Source of the DNA: Sphingomonas bacterium | GTDB taxonomy: Bacteria > Pseudomonadota > Alphaproteobacteria > Sphingomonadales > Sphingomonadaceae | Length of the DNA: 64,000 nt | NCBI RefSeq assembly: GCF_903642285.1 | Contig: NZ_CAHJWJ010000017.1 | Span: 1 to 64,000 of the forward strand | Reading direction: 5' to 3' | Shown: piece by piece, positions 43,816 to 54,555 of the stretch | Position numbering within the stretch: the first letter of the stretch is position 1 | Layout of the letters: the number at the start of each line of letters is the position of its first letter | The notes under the pieces: generated by a model | Database searches by the model: none | The model's input: the letters and a program-made list of their open reading frames with translations, nothing else | Told to the model about the DNA's origin: nothing | Program-made: the position numbers and the translations under genes

Positions 43816-46800
43816 ATGAGTGTTGAAACCACGCGAAGAAATTCGCAAATGTCGGCAGCCGAAATCGCCATGCCGGCGCTCGAGCCGCCGATCGCCGCGG
43901 CACCGGCGCTCCGCCCCGAAAATCCCTATGCACGAAACGAAGTGCTGCACGGGCTGTTCGACGAGCGGGCCGCAGCGCACCTCGATTCGGTCGCGCTGCA
44001 ACTGGTCGGCGTCGACGAGGAATATGACCGCCGGACACACTGGACCTACCGCGAACTGACCCGCCGCAGCCTGGGGCTCGCGCACCGGCTGTGCACGATG
44101 GGGATCGGCCGCGGCGACCGCGTCGTCATCTGCCTGCCGCGCGGGCTCGACCAATATATGGCGATCCTGGGCGTGCTTCGAGCCGGTGCAGCCTATGTCC
44201 CCGTCGATTGGTCCTATCCGCAGGACCGGATCGATTTCATCATCGCCGACAGCGGCGCGAAGCTGACGCTGACCGAAACGACGCGCGTGGCGACCATGGC
44301 GGGCGCGACGCTGGCGATCGACGAACAGCTTGGCGATCTGGCGGCCGAACCGGCGACCGCGATGGCCGATGCGGGGGCCGAGCCGGGCGATCTCGCCTAT
44401 ATCATCTACACCTCGGGCACGACCGGGCGTCCCAAGGGCGTCATGATAAGCCACGCCAACGCCTGCCATCTCGTCCGGTGCGAAAGCGCGGTGCTGGCGC
44501 TGGAGTCGAGCGACATCTGCTTCGGCGGGTTCAGCCTGGCGTTCGACATGTCGGTGGAGACGATGTGGACCGCGTTCTTCGTGGGCGCGCGCGTGATCGT
44601 GCCGACCGAAGCGCTGAGCGCCGGCGGGCCGGACATCGCGGTGGCGCTGGCGGCGGCGGGCGTGACGATCTGGCACGTCGTCCCGTCGCTGATCGCCTTG
44701 GTCGAACACCCCGTGCCGACGCTGAGGCTCATCAACATGGGTGGCGAGGCGTGCCCCGCCGACCTGCCGCGCAGGCTCGCGCGCCCGGGGCTGACGCTCC
44801 TGAATACCTACGGACCGACCGAAACGACGGTGACCGCGACCTGGACCGAGGTGATGCCGGGCAAACGGATCACGATCGGCAAGCCGTTGCCCGGCTATAC
44901 GATGTGGATCGTCGACGAAGCCTTGATGCCCGTTCCCGCAGGCGTGGAAGGCGAGTTGGTGATCGGTGGCCCGGGCGTCGGCGTCGGCTACGTCAATCGC
45001 CCCGATCTGACCGCGGAAAAATTCACGATGACGCCGTTCAACGGGTTGTCGGGTCGCCCCGAACGGATCTACCGGTCGGGCGATCTCGTCCGGCTGGACG
45101 CCGCGGGCGACATCGATTTCGTCGGGCGGATCGACACGCAGGTGAAGATCCGCGGCTTCCGCGTCGAACTGGCCGAGATCGAGGCGGTGATCGGCGAATG
45201 GCCGGGCGTCGCGCAGGCCGTCGTGCACTTGTTCAACGACGACGACGGTGCGGAATTCCTCGCCGCGTTTCTCGTCGCCCGGCCTGCCGAAGAGATCGAC
45301 ATCGCCGGGCTCAAGGGCCGCGTTGCGGAACGACTGCCCAATTACATGCGTCCCGCCGCCTATGAATTGCTGGCGACGCTGCCGCGGCTGCCTGCGTCGG
45401 GAAAGATCGACCGCAAGGCGCTGGTGAAGCCGCACGTCGCGGCGGTCACCGACCGGGTGATCGAACCACCCGCCACCCCCGTCGAGCGCCAGCTTCATGC
45501 GGTGTGGGTCGAGGCGTTCGCGCCGCAACCGATCTCGGTCACCGACGATCTGTTCGAGGATCTGGGCGGCCATTCGCTGAAGGCCGCCCGGCTGGTGTCC
45601 GCGGCGCGCAAGGTGCCGGGGCTTGCCGGGCTGTCGATCCAGGACCTTTACGCCGCCCCCACCATCCGCGCGCTTGCGCTGCGGGTCGGCGGCACCGCGC
45701 CGGTCGCGGCGGCGGACGAGACCGGTTTCCACCGCACCCCCGCCTGGCAGCGGCGGCTGTGCGTCGCGGCGCAGACGATCGCGCTGTTACCGATCTTCGC
45801 ACTCGCCGGGCTGCAATGGTTCTTTCCCTATGTCGCCTATACCTGGCTTGCGGGATATATGGACCGGCTGCATGCGCTGCTGCTCAGCGGCCTGACGTTC
45901 ATGCTGATCCCGATCGCGGCGATGCTGTTCTCGGTCGCGGTCAAGTGGATCGTCATCGGGCGGTTCCGGCCAGGCGATTACCCCTTGTGGGGCAGCTATT
46001 ATTTCCGCTGGTGGCTGGTGCGGCGCGTGATCTCGGTCACCGGCACGCCCTATCTGGCAGGCACGCCGATGATCCGCGGCTATTATCGGATGCTCGGCGC
46101 GCGGATCGGCAAGCGCGTCCATATCGGCACCGGCGGAATCGATACGACCGATCTGGTCGAATTCGGCGACGATGCGATCGTCAGCGACATGGCGGTGCTG
46201 GCGACGAGTGCGGTGGAGCGCGGGCTGTTGCGGCTCGGCACGGTGAAGCTTGGTGCCGGGTCGTTCGTCGGATCGATGGCGGTCGTCGGACGAAACGCAT
46301 CGCTCGGCACGGACGCGGTGCTGGAGGACCTGTCGTCGCTGCCGGCCGATATGCACATTCCCGCCGGCGAGCGCTGGAACGGGTCGCCCGCCGCACGCGA
46401 TCCCGCCGCCCCGCCCCCGTCCGCGGTGGTGCCGACGAAGGACGGCATCGGATCGTCGATCGGGCTCTTCGTCGGTGCGCTGCTGCTACCACTCGTCGCG
46501 ATCCTGCCGATCGCGCCCGGACTGATCGCGCTGATCGAGATCGACTGGGCGACCACGGGCTATACCTATATTCTGCTCTCGCCGCTGCTGGCGGTGACCT
46601 ATGTCGTCATGATGTGCGTCCTGACCGTCGTCGCGAAGCGCGCGATTCTGGGGCGAGTGTCGCCGGGTACCTATTCGCAGCGAAGCTGGTTCTACGTCCG
46701 CTACTGGTTCGTGAAGCAGATCAACGATCTGGCGCTGCGTCTGCTGCACCCGATCTTCGCGACCTTGTACGTCATCCCCTGGTACCGCGCGCTCGGCGTG

Positions 46801-47844
46801 AAGATCGGCCGCCGCGCGGAGATATCGACCGCGACCGCGATCGTGCCCGACCTGGTCGAGATCGGATCCGAAAGCTTCATCGCGGACTCGGTGATCTTCG
46901 GCGCGGCGCGGATCGGGCGGGGTACGATCGAATTGGCGCATACCAAGATCGGGCGGCGCAGCTTCATCGGCAATTCCGCGCTGCTGCCCGGCGGCACGCA
47001 GGTCGGGGACGAGGTGCTGGTCGGCGTGCTGTCGAAGCCACCGGTCGATCCGGCGCAGGCGACGCAGGCGGGCAGCACTTGGTTCGGATCGCCGCCGATC
47101 CAGTTGCCCGGGCGGCAGGTCAACACGATGTTCGACGAGGGCGCGCGGTTCAATCCGTCACGGTCGCTGGTCGCCAAACGGCTGTCGATCGAGGCGATCC
47201 GTACGACCTTGTCGCTGACCGCGTTCCTGGTGTTCTTCAGCCTGTTGCTGTCGACCGTCGGAACGCTCAGCGATATGGATCATGGCGGACTGATCATCGT
47301 CGCGACCTTCCCGTTTCTGTATGTCGGCTTCTGCCTGGCGTGCGGCGCGTTCGTGCTCGCGCTGAAATGGGTGGTGGTCGGGCGGTACAAGGTCACGACA
47401 GCGCCGCTGTGGAGCGCGTTCGTCTGGCGCACCGAACTGGTGACCGCGACGTACGAGAACCTCGCGGTCGCGAACCTGCTGGAGCCGTTGCAGGGCACGC
47501 CGTGGCTGCCGATCTACCTGCGGCTGATGGGCGCGCGGGTCGGCAAGCGCTGCTATATCGACACCACCGACCTGACCGAACACGACTTGGTCGATATCGG
47601 TGACGACGTCGCGCTGAACGACTTTGCGGGCCTCCAGACGCATCTGTTCGAGGACCGGGTGATGAAGGTCGGCGCGATCCGGATCGGCGACCGCGCGACG
47701 ATCGGGTCGCTGGCGATCGTGCTGTACGATGCCGAGGTCGGCGCGGACGCGCAGCTGGGCGATCTATCGGTGGTGATGAAGGGTGAAAGCCTGCCCGCGG
47801 GGACGAACTGGGAAGGCAGCCCGGCGCGGATCGTGGCGGGATGA
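43816..47844 (+). CDS. Pls/PosA-type single-module peptide synthetase (homopoly-amino-acid synthetase)
   Basis: The 1342-residue protein has an adenylation domain (about 35-545: A3 loop TSGTTGRPKG 199-208, GPTETT, YRSGDLVR, catalytic Lys530 in GKIDRKAL). A carrier domain follows (DLFEDLGGHSLKAAR, phosphopantetheine Ser587). Then come three pairs of membrane helices, each followed by a left-handed beta-helix hexapeptide domain (GARIGKRVHIGTGG, GVKIGRRAEISTAT, GARVGKRCYIDTTD). There is no condensation or thioesterase domain. This is the layout of epsilon-poly-L-lysine synthetase, whose tandem C-domains polymerise one amino acid at the membrane. Pocket residues Asp244, Met245 and Glu248 suggest a basic diamino acid. 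GTG 43813 is an alternative start. Stop overlaps the PPTase start. Confidence 0.9.
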   Translation: MSVETTRRNSQMSAAEIAMPALEPPIAAAPALRPENPYARNEVLHGLFDERAAAHLDSVALQLVGVDEEYDRRTHWTYRELTRRSLGLAHRLCTMGIGRGDRVVICLPRGLDQYMAILGVLRAGAAYVPVDWSYPQDRIDFIIADSGAKLTLTETTRVATMAGATLAIDEQLGDLAAEPATAMADAGAEPGDLAYIIYTSGTTGRPKGVMISHANACHLVRCESAVLALESSDICFGGFSLAFDMSVETMWTAFFVGARVIVPTEALSAGGPDIAVALAAAGVTIWHVVPSLIALVEHPVPTLRLINMGGEACPADLPRRLARPGLTLLNTYGPTETTVTATWTEVMPGKRITIGKPLPGYTMWIVDEALMPVPAGVEGELVIGGPGVGVGYVNRPDLTAEKFTMTPFNGLSGRPERIYRSGDLVRLDAAGDIDFVGRIDTQVKIRGFRVELAEIEAVIGEWPGVAQAVVHLFNDDDGAEFLAAFLVARPAEEIDIAGLKGRVAERLPNYMRPAAYELLATLPRLPASGKIDRKALVKPHVAAVTDRVIEPPATPVERQLHAVWVEAFAPQPISVTDDLFEDLGGHSLKAARLVSAARKVPGLAGLSIQDLYAAPTIRALALRVGGTAPVAAADETGFHRTPAWQRRLCVAAQTIALLPIFALAGLQWFFPYVAYTWLAGYMDRLHALLLSGLTFMLIPIAAMLFSVAVKWIVIGRFRPGDYPLWGSYYFRWWLVRRVISVTGTPYLAGTPMIRGYYRMLGARIGKRVHIGTGGIDTTDLVEFGDDAIVSDMAVLATSAVERGLLRLGTVKLGAGSFVGSMAVVGRNASLGTDAVLEDLSSLPADMHIPAGERWNGSPAARDPAAPPPSAVVPTKDGIGSSIGLFVGALLLPLVAILPIAPGLIALIEIDWATTGYTYILLSPLLAVTYVVMMCVLTVVAKRAILGRVSPGTYSQRSWFYVRYWFVKQINDLALRLLHPIFATLYVIPWYRALGVKIGRRAEISTATAIVPDLVEIGSESFIADSVIFGAARIGRGTIELAHTKIGRRSFIGNSALLPGGTQVGDEVLVGVLSKPPVDPAQATQAGSTWFGSPPIQLPGRQVNTMFDEGARFNPSRSLVAKRLSIEAIRTTLSLTAFLVFFSLLLSTVGTLSDMDHGGLIIVATFPFLYVGFCLACGAFVLALKWVVVGRYKVTTAPLWSAFVWRTELVTATYENLAVANLLEPLQGTPWLPIYLRLMGARVGKRCYIDTTDLTEHDLVDIGDDVALNDFAGLQTHLFEDRVMKVGAIRIGDRATIGSLAIVLYDAEVGADAQLGDLSVVMKGESLPAGTNWEGSPARIVAG

Positions 47845-48587
47845 TGCGCGCGTATCTACAGACTGTCCTCCCGCGAAAGCGGGAGCCCAGGGTTACAGGG
47901 GGAACGGCCCGTGGCCCCTGGGCCCCCGCGTTCGCGGGGGAGCGGGTGTACTGGCATGACGGGCCGCTGGACGCACCGATGCCAGGTGATCGCCCGGTCG
48001 TGTGGAGCGGAACGATGGATAGCGCCGCGACCGTGCGCTCGCTCGGTGCGACGCACGCGATCGCGGTCGATCTGGCCGACGCCGCCCGGAGCCCTGATGC
48101 CGGCGGACGGCTGCTCCGCCGGCACCTGGCCCGGGCGCTCGTAGCAAGGATGGCGGATGTGCCGGTCGCTGAAGTGCGGCTGTCCCGCACGTCGCTCGGC
48201 GCACCGGTCGTTGTCACACCCGCGGGCTGGTATATCAGCCAGTCCGGGCGTGGAGGAGACTGGTTGATCGGTGCGTCGCGACAGCCGATCGCGGTTGATC
48301 GCGAGCCGCTGGACGATGCGCCGCCGCTGCGTGACATGCTCGCGCCCGCCGAAATCCAGGCGCTGGACCGCCTTGCCCCCGCGGACCAGCCGCTCGATTG
48401 GCTGCGGCGCTGGACGATCAAGGAAGCGCACGCGAAACTGATCGGCAGCCCCTTGCGTATCCGTCCCGAAGCGATCGAGACCCGGCTCGACACCGCCGTC
48501 GAGGCGACCGCGACGTTCGAGGGCGTATCGCACTGCTGGACGTGGACGACGGCGACCGCGATCGAGACCGTGGCGATATGGGCATGA
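47841..48587 (+). CDS. 4'-phosphopantetheinyl transferase (Sfp type)
   Basis: The C-terminal half has the family motifs: IAVDREPL (the V/I-x-x-D metal motif) and WTIKEAHAKLIG (W191-x-x-K-E-A-x-x-K). The enzyme transfers phosphopantetheine from CoA to a carrier Ser, here most likely Ser587 of the overlapping synthetase. ATG 47841 overlaps the synthetase stop, but residues about 10-34 (PRKREPRVTGGTARGPWAPA and flank) are a translated dispersed repeat. An in-frame GTG at 47946 with GGGGGAG just upstream would give a 213-residue enzyme of normal size. The GNAT start overlaps its stop. Confidence 0.85.
   Translation: MMRAYLQTVLPRKREPRVTGGTARGPWAPAFAGERVYWHDGPLDAPMPGDRPVVWSGTMDSAATVRSLGATHAIAVDLADAARSPDAGGRLLRRHLARALVARMADVPVAEVRLSRTSLGAPVVVTPAGWYISQSGRGGDWLIGASRQPIAVDREPLDDAPPLRDMLAPAEIQALDRLAPADQPLDWLRRWTIKEAHAKLIGSPLRIRPEAIETRLDTAVEATATFEGVSHCWTWTTATAIETVAIWA
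47867..47942. repeat. Dispersed palindromic repeat, type C, inside the PPTase frame
   Basis: Left arm CTCCCGCGAAAGCGGGAGCC followed by CAGG; right arm CCTGGGCCCCCGCGTTCGCG followed by GGGGAG. It lies between the synthetase stop and the conserved part of the PPTase, in the same frame as the latter. Confidence 0.8.
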
Positions 48588-49114
48588 CGATCGCGGTTCG
48601 TCCCTATGTCGCGGACGACCGCGCGGCGGTGCTCGCGATCTTCGCGACCAACCTGCCCGATTATTTCGCGGCCAGCGATCGAACCTGGCTGGAAGAAACG
48701 CTGGACGAACTCGACGGCCCCGCATTCCTCGTAACCGTCGACGGCATCCCCGCGGCGTTCGGCGGGTATGAGCTGTGGGACGATTACAACAAGGCGCTGC
48801 TGTTCTGGGGCATGGCGGCACGGCGGTATCACCGGACGGGGCTTGGCAAGCTGCTGCTGTTCGAACGGCTGCTCCATGTCGCGACGTTCGCCGATCCGCC
48901 GACGCGGTACGTGACGGTCGATACCTCGCCGATGGTGTCGCCCTTCTTTGAGCATATCGGGTTCGAACTGACGAGCGTGTGGCCGCAAGGGTATCGATCG
49001 GGCGGAACGATGCACGAACTCCGCTACGACCTGGCCGCCACGACACCGGACGCGCTGCGGGCGGTGCGCGATGCGGCGCTGGCGGAGGCGGCGCGGCGGG
49101 CGGCTAAAGCCTGA
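48584..49114 (+). CDS. GNAT acetyltransferase of the Pls-like cluster
   Basis: The 176-residue protein starts MTIAVRPYVADDRAAVLAIF (ATG 48584 overlaps the PPTase stop as ATGA; ATG 48578 is also possible). It has FWGMAARRYHRTGLGKLLLF as the acetyl-CoA loop (R-x-x-G-x-G) and VSPFFEHIGFELTS in the last strand. It is coupled to the synthetase and its PPTase, so it may acetylate the monomer, the polymer, or a self-protection target. The C-terminal codons overlap the convergent membrane-protein gene by 11 bases. Confidence 0.82.
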   Translation: MTIAVRPYVADDRAAVLAIFATNLPDYFAASDRTWLEETLDELDGPAFLVTVDGIPAAFGGYELWDDYNKALLFWGMAARRYHRTGLGKLLLFERLLHVATFADPPTRYVTVDTSPMVSPFFEHIGFELTSVWPQGYRSGGTMHELRYDLAATTPDALRAVRDAALAEAARRAAKA

Positions 49115-50501
49115 ACGCGGTCCCGACGACGAGCACGATCGCGGCGGGCAGATAGGCGAGCGCCAAGCGACGCCGCGGTACGTGTCGCCATTCGCCCGCC
49201 ACGAGCATTGTCGCCAACAGCGCGGCAAGTTCGGTCCACAGATGATAGCGCAGCTCCACCGCGACGCTGAATACCAGATAGCCGCAGCCATAGAGTAGCG
49301 ACGACACGGCAAGCGGCACGACGAGCCCGGCCTCCTGCCGCCCCCAGCCTACCACCACCGCCCCCAGCGCAAGCGCGATCCACAGGATCGGCCAGCCGAG
49401 CGGCGTATGCGCGGATGCGACCGTCAGCGCGTCGATCGCGTGCAGCACGCGGTTCGGCGTCACGTGATAGCCCCAGTCGTTGGGCGGTCCCTCGACCTGG
49501 ACCGGTCGTTCCACGCTATCCGCGAGCGGCACGAGCCGCGTGTTGATCGCGAAATGGGTGAGGCGATGTTCGGCATAGGCGACCGGATGCGCGAAGACCG
49601 CGTGCAACCAGAACGGATAGGGCTTCACCCCCGCCGGCGCGACATGCGCATTCCAGGCGGTGAAGCCCAACGGACAGACGGGATCGACCCAGTCCGAATA
49701 GCTGTCCCATTTGTCGGGCCGGTAGCATCGGCGATTGACCCGCACCGGATCGGCCACGACCAGTTGCCGCGGAAAGACGTCGATACCGGAATGTTCGGTG
49801 ATGCCGCCGAGATCGAAGATCACGAGCGACAGTTCGACGCCGCTCGGCTTCGCACCGATCAGCCGGTTGGCGATCGGCATCGCCGCCATCAGCGCGGCGG
49901 TCGCGACGATGCTCGTCAGGACCAGCCGCGGCCAGGTCCGCCACCAACGGCGGGGCAGCAGCGCGATCGTCAGCGGCAGACAGGCGCAGAACGCGTTGAA
50001 GCGCAGCGTCGCGGCGAACAGCAGCAACAGGATGGCGACCACGCTCGCCCATCCCCCGCCGCCGCGCAGCCGGACCGCGAGCAGCCCCGTCGCAACCAGC
50101 AACGCGCCCGCCATCAGACTATCCTTCAGGATCGCCCCCGTCAGCGCGAGCGCCAGCGGCAGGAACCCGCAGGCCAGCAGTCCGCAGCCGACATCGGGCC
50201 GCCCCGCTCGCCGAACCTGCGCGGCCAGCAGCACGAGGCCACCCCAATACAAGGCGAGCTGCAATACCAGCATCGGTGCCGGGCCGGGAACGATCTGCGC
50301 CAACCGGCCCCAGAGCCATTCGACCACCGGCGGGTGCCAATCGTCGATATCCCCGCTCAACCCCTCGCGATACTCGCGCATCGAATCCCAGGTCATGAGG
50401 CCGGGCCAGTAAGCGGCGGCGGTCAGGGTCGCGCCGATCATGGCGACGAAGAGCATTCCTGGGGGCGCGCGTCGGTCCCGTTTCGCTTCCGTCCGATGCA
50501 T
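49104..50501 (-). CDS. Polytopic membrane protein, GT-C-like
   Basis: The 465-residue protein has about ten to twelve hydrophobic helices. An early periplasmic loop has acidic residues (LMTWDSMREYREGLSGDIDD, WHPPVVEWLWGRLAQIVPGP) in the first loop, as in GT-C glycosyltransferases and polymer-membrane enzymes. I cannot place it in a named family. A large loop (about 215-330) contains two Cys (NRRCYRP, VDPVCPLG). ATG 50501 gives MHRTEAKRDRRAPPGMLFVA; an upstream frame adds eight residues. It converges on the synthetase cluster, so linkage to it is only positional. Confidence 0.65.
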   Translation of the reverse strand: MHRTEAKRDRRAPPGMLFVAMIGATLTAAAYWPGLMTWDSMREYREGLSGDIDDWHPPVVEWLWGRLAQIVPGPAPMLVLQLALYWGGLVLLAAQVRRAGRPDVGCGLLACGFLPLALALTGAILKDSLMAGALLVATGLLAVRLRGGGGWASVVAILLLLFAATLRFNAFCACLPLTIALLPRRWWRTWPRLVLTSIVATAALMAAMPIANRLIGAKPSGVELSLVIFDLGGITEHSGIDVFPRQLVVADPVRVNRRCYRPDKWDSYSDWVDPVCPLGFTAWNAHVAPAGVKPYPFWLHAVFAHPVAYAEHRLTHFAINTRLVPLADSVERPVQVEGPPNDWGYHVTPNRVLHAIDALTVASAHTPLGWPILWIALALGAVVVGWGRQEAGLVVPLAVSSLLYGCGYLVFSVAVELRYHLWTELAALLATMLVAGEWRHVPRRRLALAYLPAAIVLVVGTAFRL

Positions 50502-50560
50502 GCACGTCGCCCCTTCTGCGACCACCTTAGAGCGCTTCGTTGGCGTTTGCAGCGCACTTA

Positions 50561-50649
50561 CCCGTCATTCCCGCGAAAGCGGGGACCCAACTCCACTCCG
50601 CGGTTAGCGGACGAAGGAGGTAGGTCCCCGCTTTCGCGGGAATGACGGG
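50561..50649. repeat. Dispersed palindromic repeat, type C, 27-bp perfect arms
   Basis: The arms (50561-50587 and 50623-50649) begin CCCGTCATTCCCGCGAAAGC on the left and are exact reverse complements over 27 bases, with 35 bases between. It is the best preserved copy in the window and lies between the membrane-protein gene and the katG terminator. Confidence 0.9.
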
Positions 50650-50668
50650 AGTATCGTTCGCACAAACG

Positions 50669-50699
50669 AAAAAGGCCCCCGACCGCTTGGTCGGAGGCC
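50669..50699 (-). terminator. Intrinsic terminator of katG
   Basis: On the minus strand GGCCTCCGACC-AAGC-GGTCGGGGGCC is followed by TTTTT. It starts 20 bases after the katG stop. Confidence 0.85.
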
Positions 50700-50718
50700 C
50701 TCATCAGACCATAGGAAT

Positions 50719-53121
<2,403 letters not shown>

Positions 53122-53132
53122 TTACAACGCAC

Positions 53133-54137
53133 ATGCCCTCGCTTCGACAATTGTCCTATCTGATCGCGCTGCACGACCTTCACCATTTTGGGCGCGCCGC
53201 GACCGCCTGCTTCGTGACCCAATCCACGCTGTCGGTGGGGATCGCCGAGCTGGAACGGCTGCTTGGCGCGGTGCTGGTCGAGCGATCGAAACGCAGCGTG
53301 CGCTTCACAAGCGTCGGCGACGAAGTGGTGGCCCGCGCCCGCGGGATCGTCCGGGCGGCGGAGGATCTGTGCACTGCGGCGCAAGGGTCGCGCGCGCCAC
53401 TGACCGGGGCGGTTCGCCTTGCCGCGATCCCGACCGTCGCACCGTTCCTCCTGCCGCAGATGCTTCCTGCGATCGCGGATGCCTGGCCGAACCTGCGATT
53501 GTTCGTACGCGAAATGTTGACGGGGCCGGCGTGCGAGGCGCTGCAGGCGGGGACGATCGACTGCGTGCTGCTCGCACTGCCGGTCGAGTGCGGCGATGTC
53601 GAAGCCTACGAGATCGGGGTGGACCGGCTGCTGTTGGCGGTCTGCGCCGCGGAAGATGCGTCGAGCGTCGCCATCCCGCTGGACGATATCGATGCGACCC
53701 GGCTGCTGTTCCTCGAAGACGGGCATTGCCTGAAAGACCATGCGCTCGCCGCGTGCGATCTGCAGCCCCCGAATTCGGAGGCACGGCTGGTGGCCTCGAC
53801 GCTGCAGACGCTGGTCCAGCTGGTCGATGCGGGGCTTGGGATCACGCTACTCCCCGAAATGGCGATCGCTGCCGGCATCCTGTCGGGTACCCGCGTCACC
53901 AGCCACGCGGTCGAGGGGCTGAGCGCGGAACGCCGCATCGCACTGGTCTGGCGCAGGGGCAATGCGCGCGCCGACGATCTGCGCCTGCTGGGCGATACGA
54001 TTCGCGGTGCGGTTATTGCCCGGCCAAGTTGCTTGTTCCCCCGCGAAAGCGGGAGTCCAGGAGCCAGGAACGATATCGCCCGCGACCCCGGGCTCCCGCT
54101 TTCGCGGGAGAACAGCGACGACGTTCGAACACTATAA
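53133..54137 (+). CDS. oxyR: Hydrogen-peroxide-inducible regulator OxyR with repeat-encoded tail
   Basis: The 334-residue LysR-type regulator has a winged helix-turn-helix (HHFGRAATACFVTQSTLSVG, FERSKRSVRFT-like segment), an effector domain and the redox pair Cys199 and Cys208 in GHCLKDHALAAC, the same positions as in E. coli. Oxidation to a disulfide switches it to activate katG and others. OxyR proteins are usually about 300-310 residues. Here residues about 302-326 (FPRESGSPGARNDIARDPGL and flank) are encoded by a dispersed type C repeat, which has displaced the original end. Confidence 0.92.
   Translation: MPSLRQLSYLIALHDLHHFGRAATACFVTQSTLSVGIAELERLLGAVLVERSKRSVRFTSVGDEVVARARGIVRAAEDLCTAAQGSRAPLTGAVRLAAIPTVAPFLLPQMLPAIADAWPNLRLFVREMLTGPACEALQAGTIDCVLLALPVECGDVEAYEIGVDRLLLAVCAAEDASSVAIPLDDIDATRLLFLEDGHCLKDHALAACDLQPPNSEARLVASTLQTLVQLVDAGLGITLLPEMAIAAGILSGTRVTSHAVEGLSAERRIALVWRRGNARADDLRLLGDTIRGAVIARPSCLFPRESGSPGARNDIARDPGLPLSRENSDDVRTL
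54036..54113. repeat. Dispersed palindromic repeat, type C, inside the 3' end of oxyR
   Basis: Left arm GTTCCCCCGCGAAAGCGGGA followed by GTCCAGG; right arm GGCTCCCGCTTTCGCGGGAG followed by AAC. It is read in frame by oxyR, which ends 24 bases later. Confidence 0.85.
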
Positions 54138-54185
54138 ATGGGATGCGATGATGGGTGGGGAGCTTCTGTTGCCCGGCGCTCCCCG

Positions 54186-54455
54186 TGCCGCGTCACTAAC
54201 CGCTGTTTAGGCGGCGAGTGCCTGTGCCATTACTGGCTCGTTGTCGTTCGCATTTAGCGAGCTTGCCGGCATAACGGGCCGACCTAACGAATCGCGTCCT
54301 TCACCTCGTCTGCCCCGTCGAACCCATTTCGGCCCCGTCGGGACCACCGGCGGACGTGCCGTCGGCGGTCATGGTGGAGCCGGCGGGTATTGAACCCGCG
54401 TCCGAAACGAACTCAGATCGTCCGAATTACGATCATGCGAGAGTAGATAGGCTCG
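54186..54455 (-). ncRNA. ssrA: tmRNA, circularly permuted two-piece form
   Basis: On the minus strand the acceptor piece comes first. Its T arm is GCGGG-TTCAATA-CCCGC and its end CGGCTCCACCA finishes at 54372. After a spacer of about 35 bases the coding piece starts at 54336 with GGGGCCGAAATGGGTTCGAC. GGGGCCG pairs with CGGCTCC to close the tRNA-like acceptor stem. The tag frame (54251-54207) reads ANDNEPVMAQALAA then TAA. Order and split are those of alphaproteobacterial tmRNA, which is cut into two RNAs and rescues stalled ribosomes. The outer ends are approximate. Confidence 0.93.
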
Positions 54456-54555
54456 GGAGCGATGGAGCGCAATCACGTGGAATCGCGCCGCCGGGGGTGG
54501 CACATGGCCGGGCACGGGCCTAACTGACGGTATCCGAACGAAAGAAAGCGATCGC

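Noticed and set aside
43381..45732. 783-codon minus-strand frame opposite the Pls-like synthetase
   Set aside because: Shadow frame; the plus strand has the full adenylation-domain motifs.
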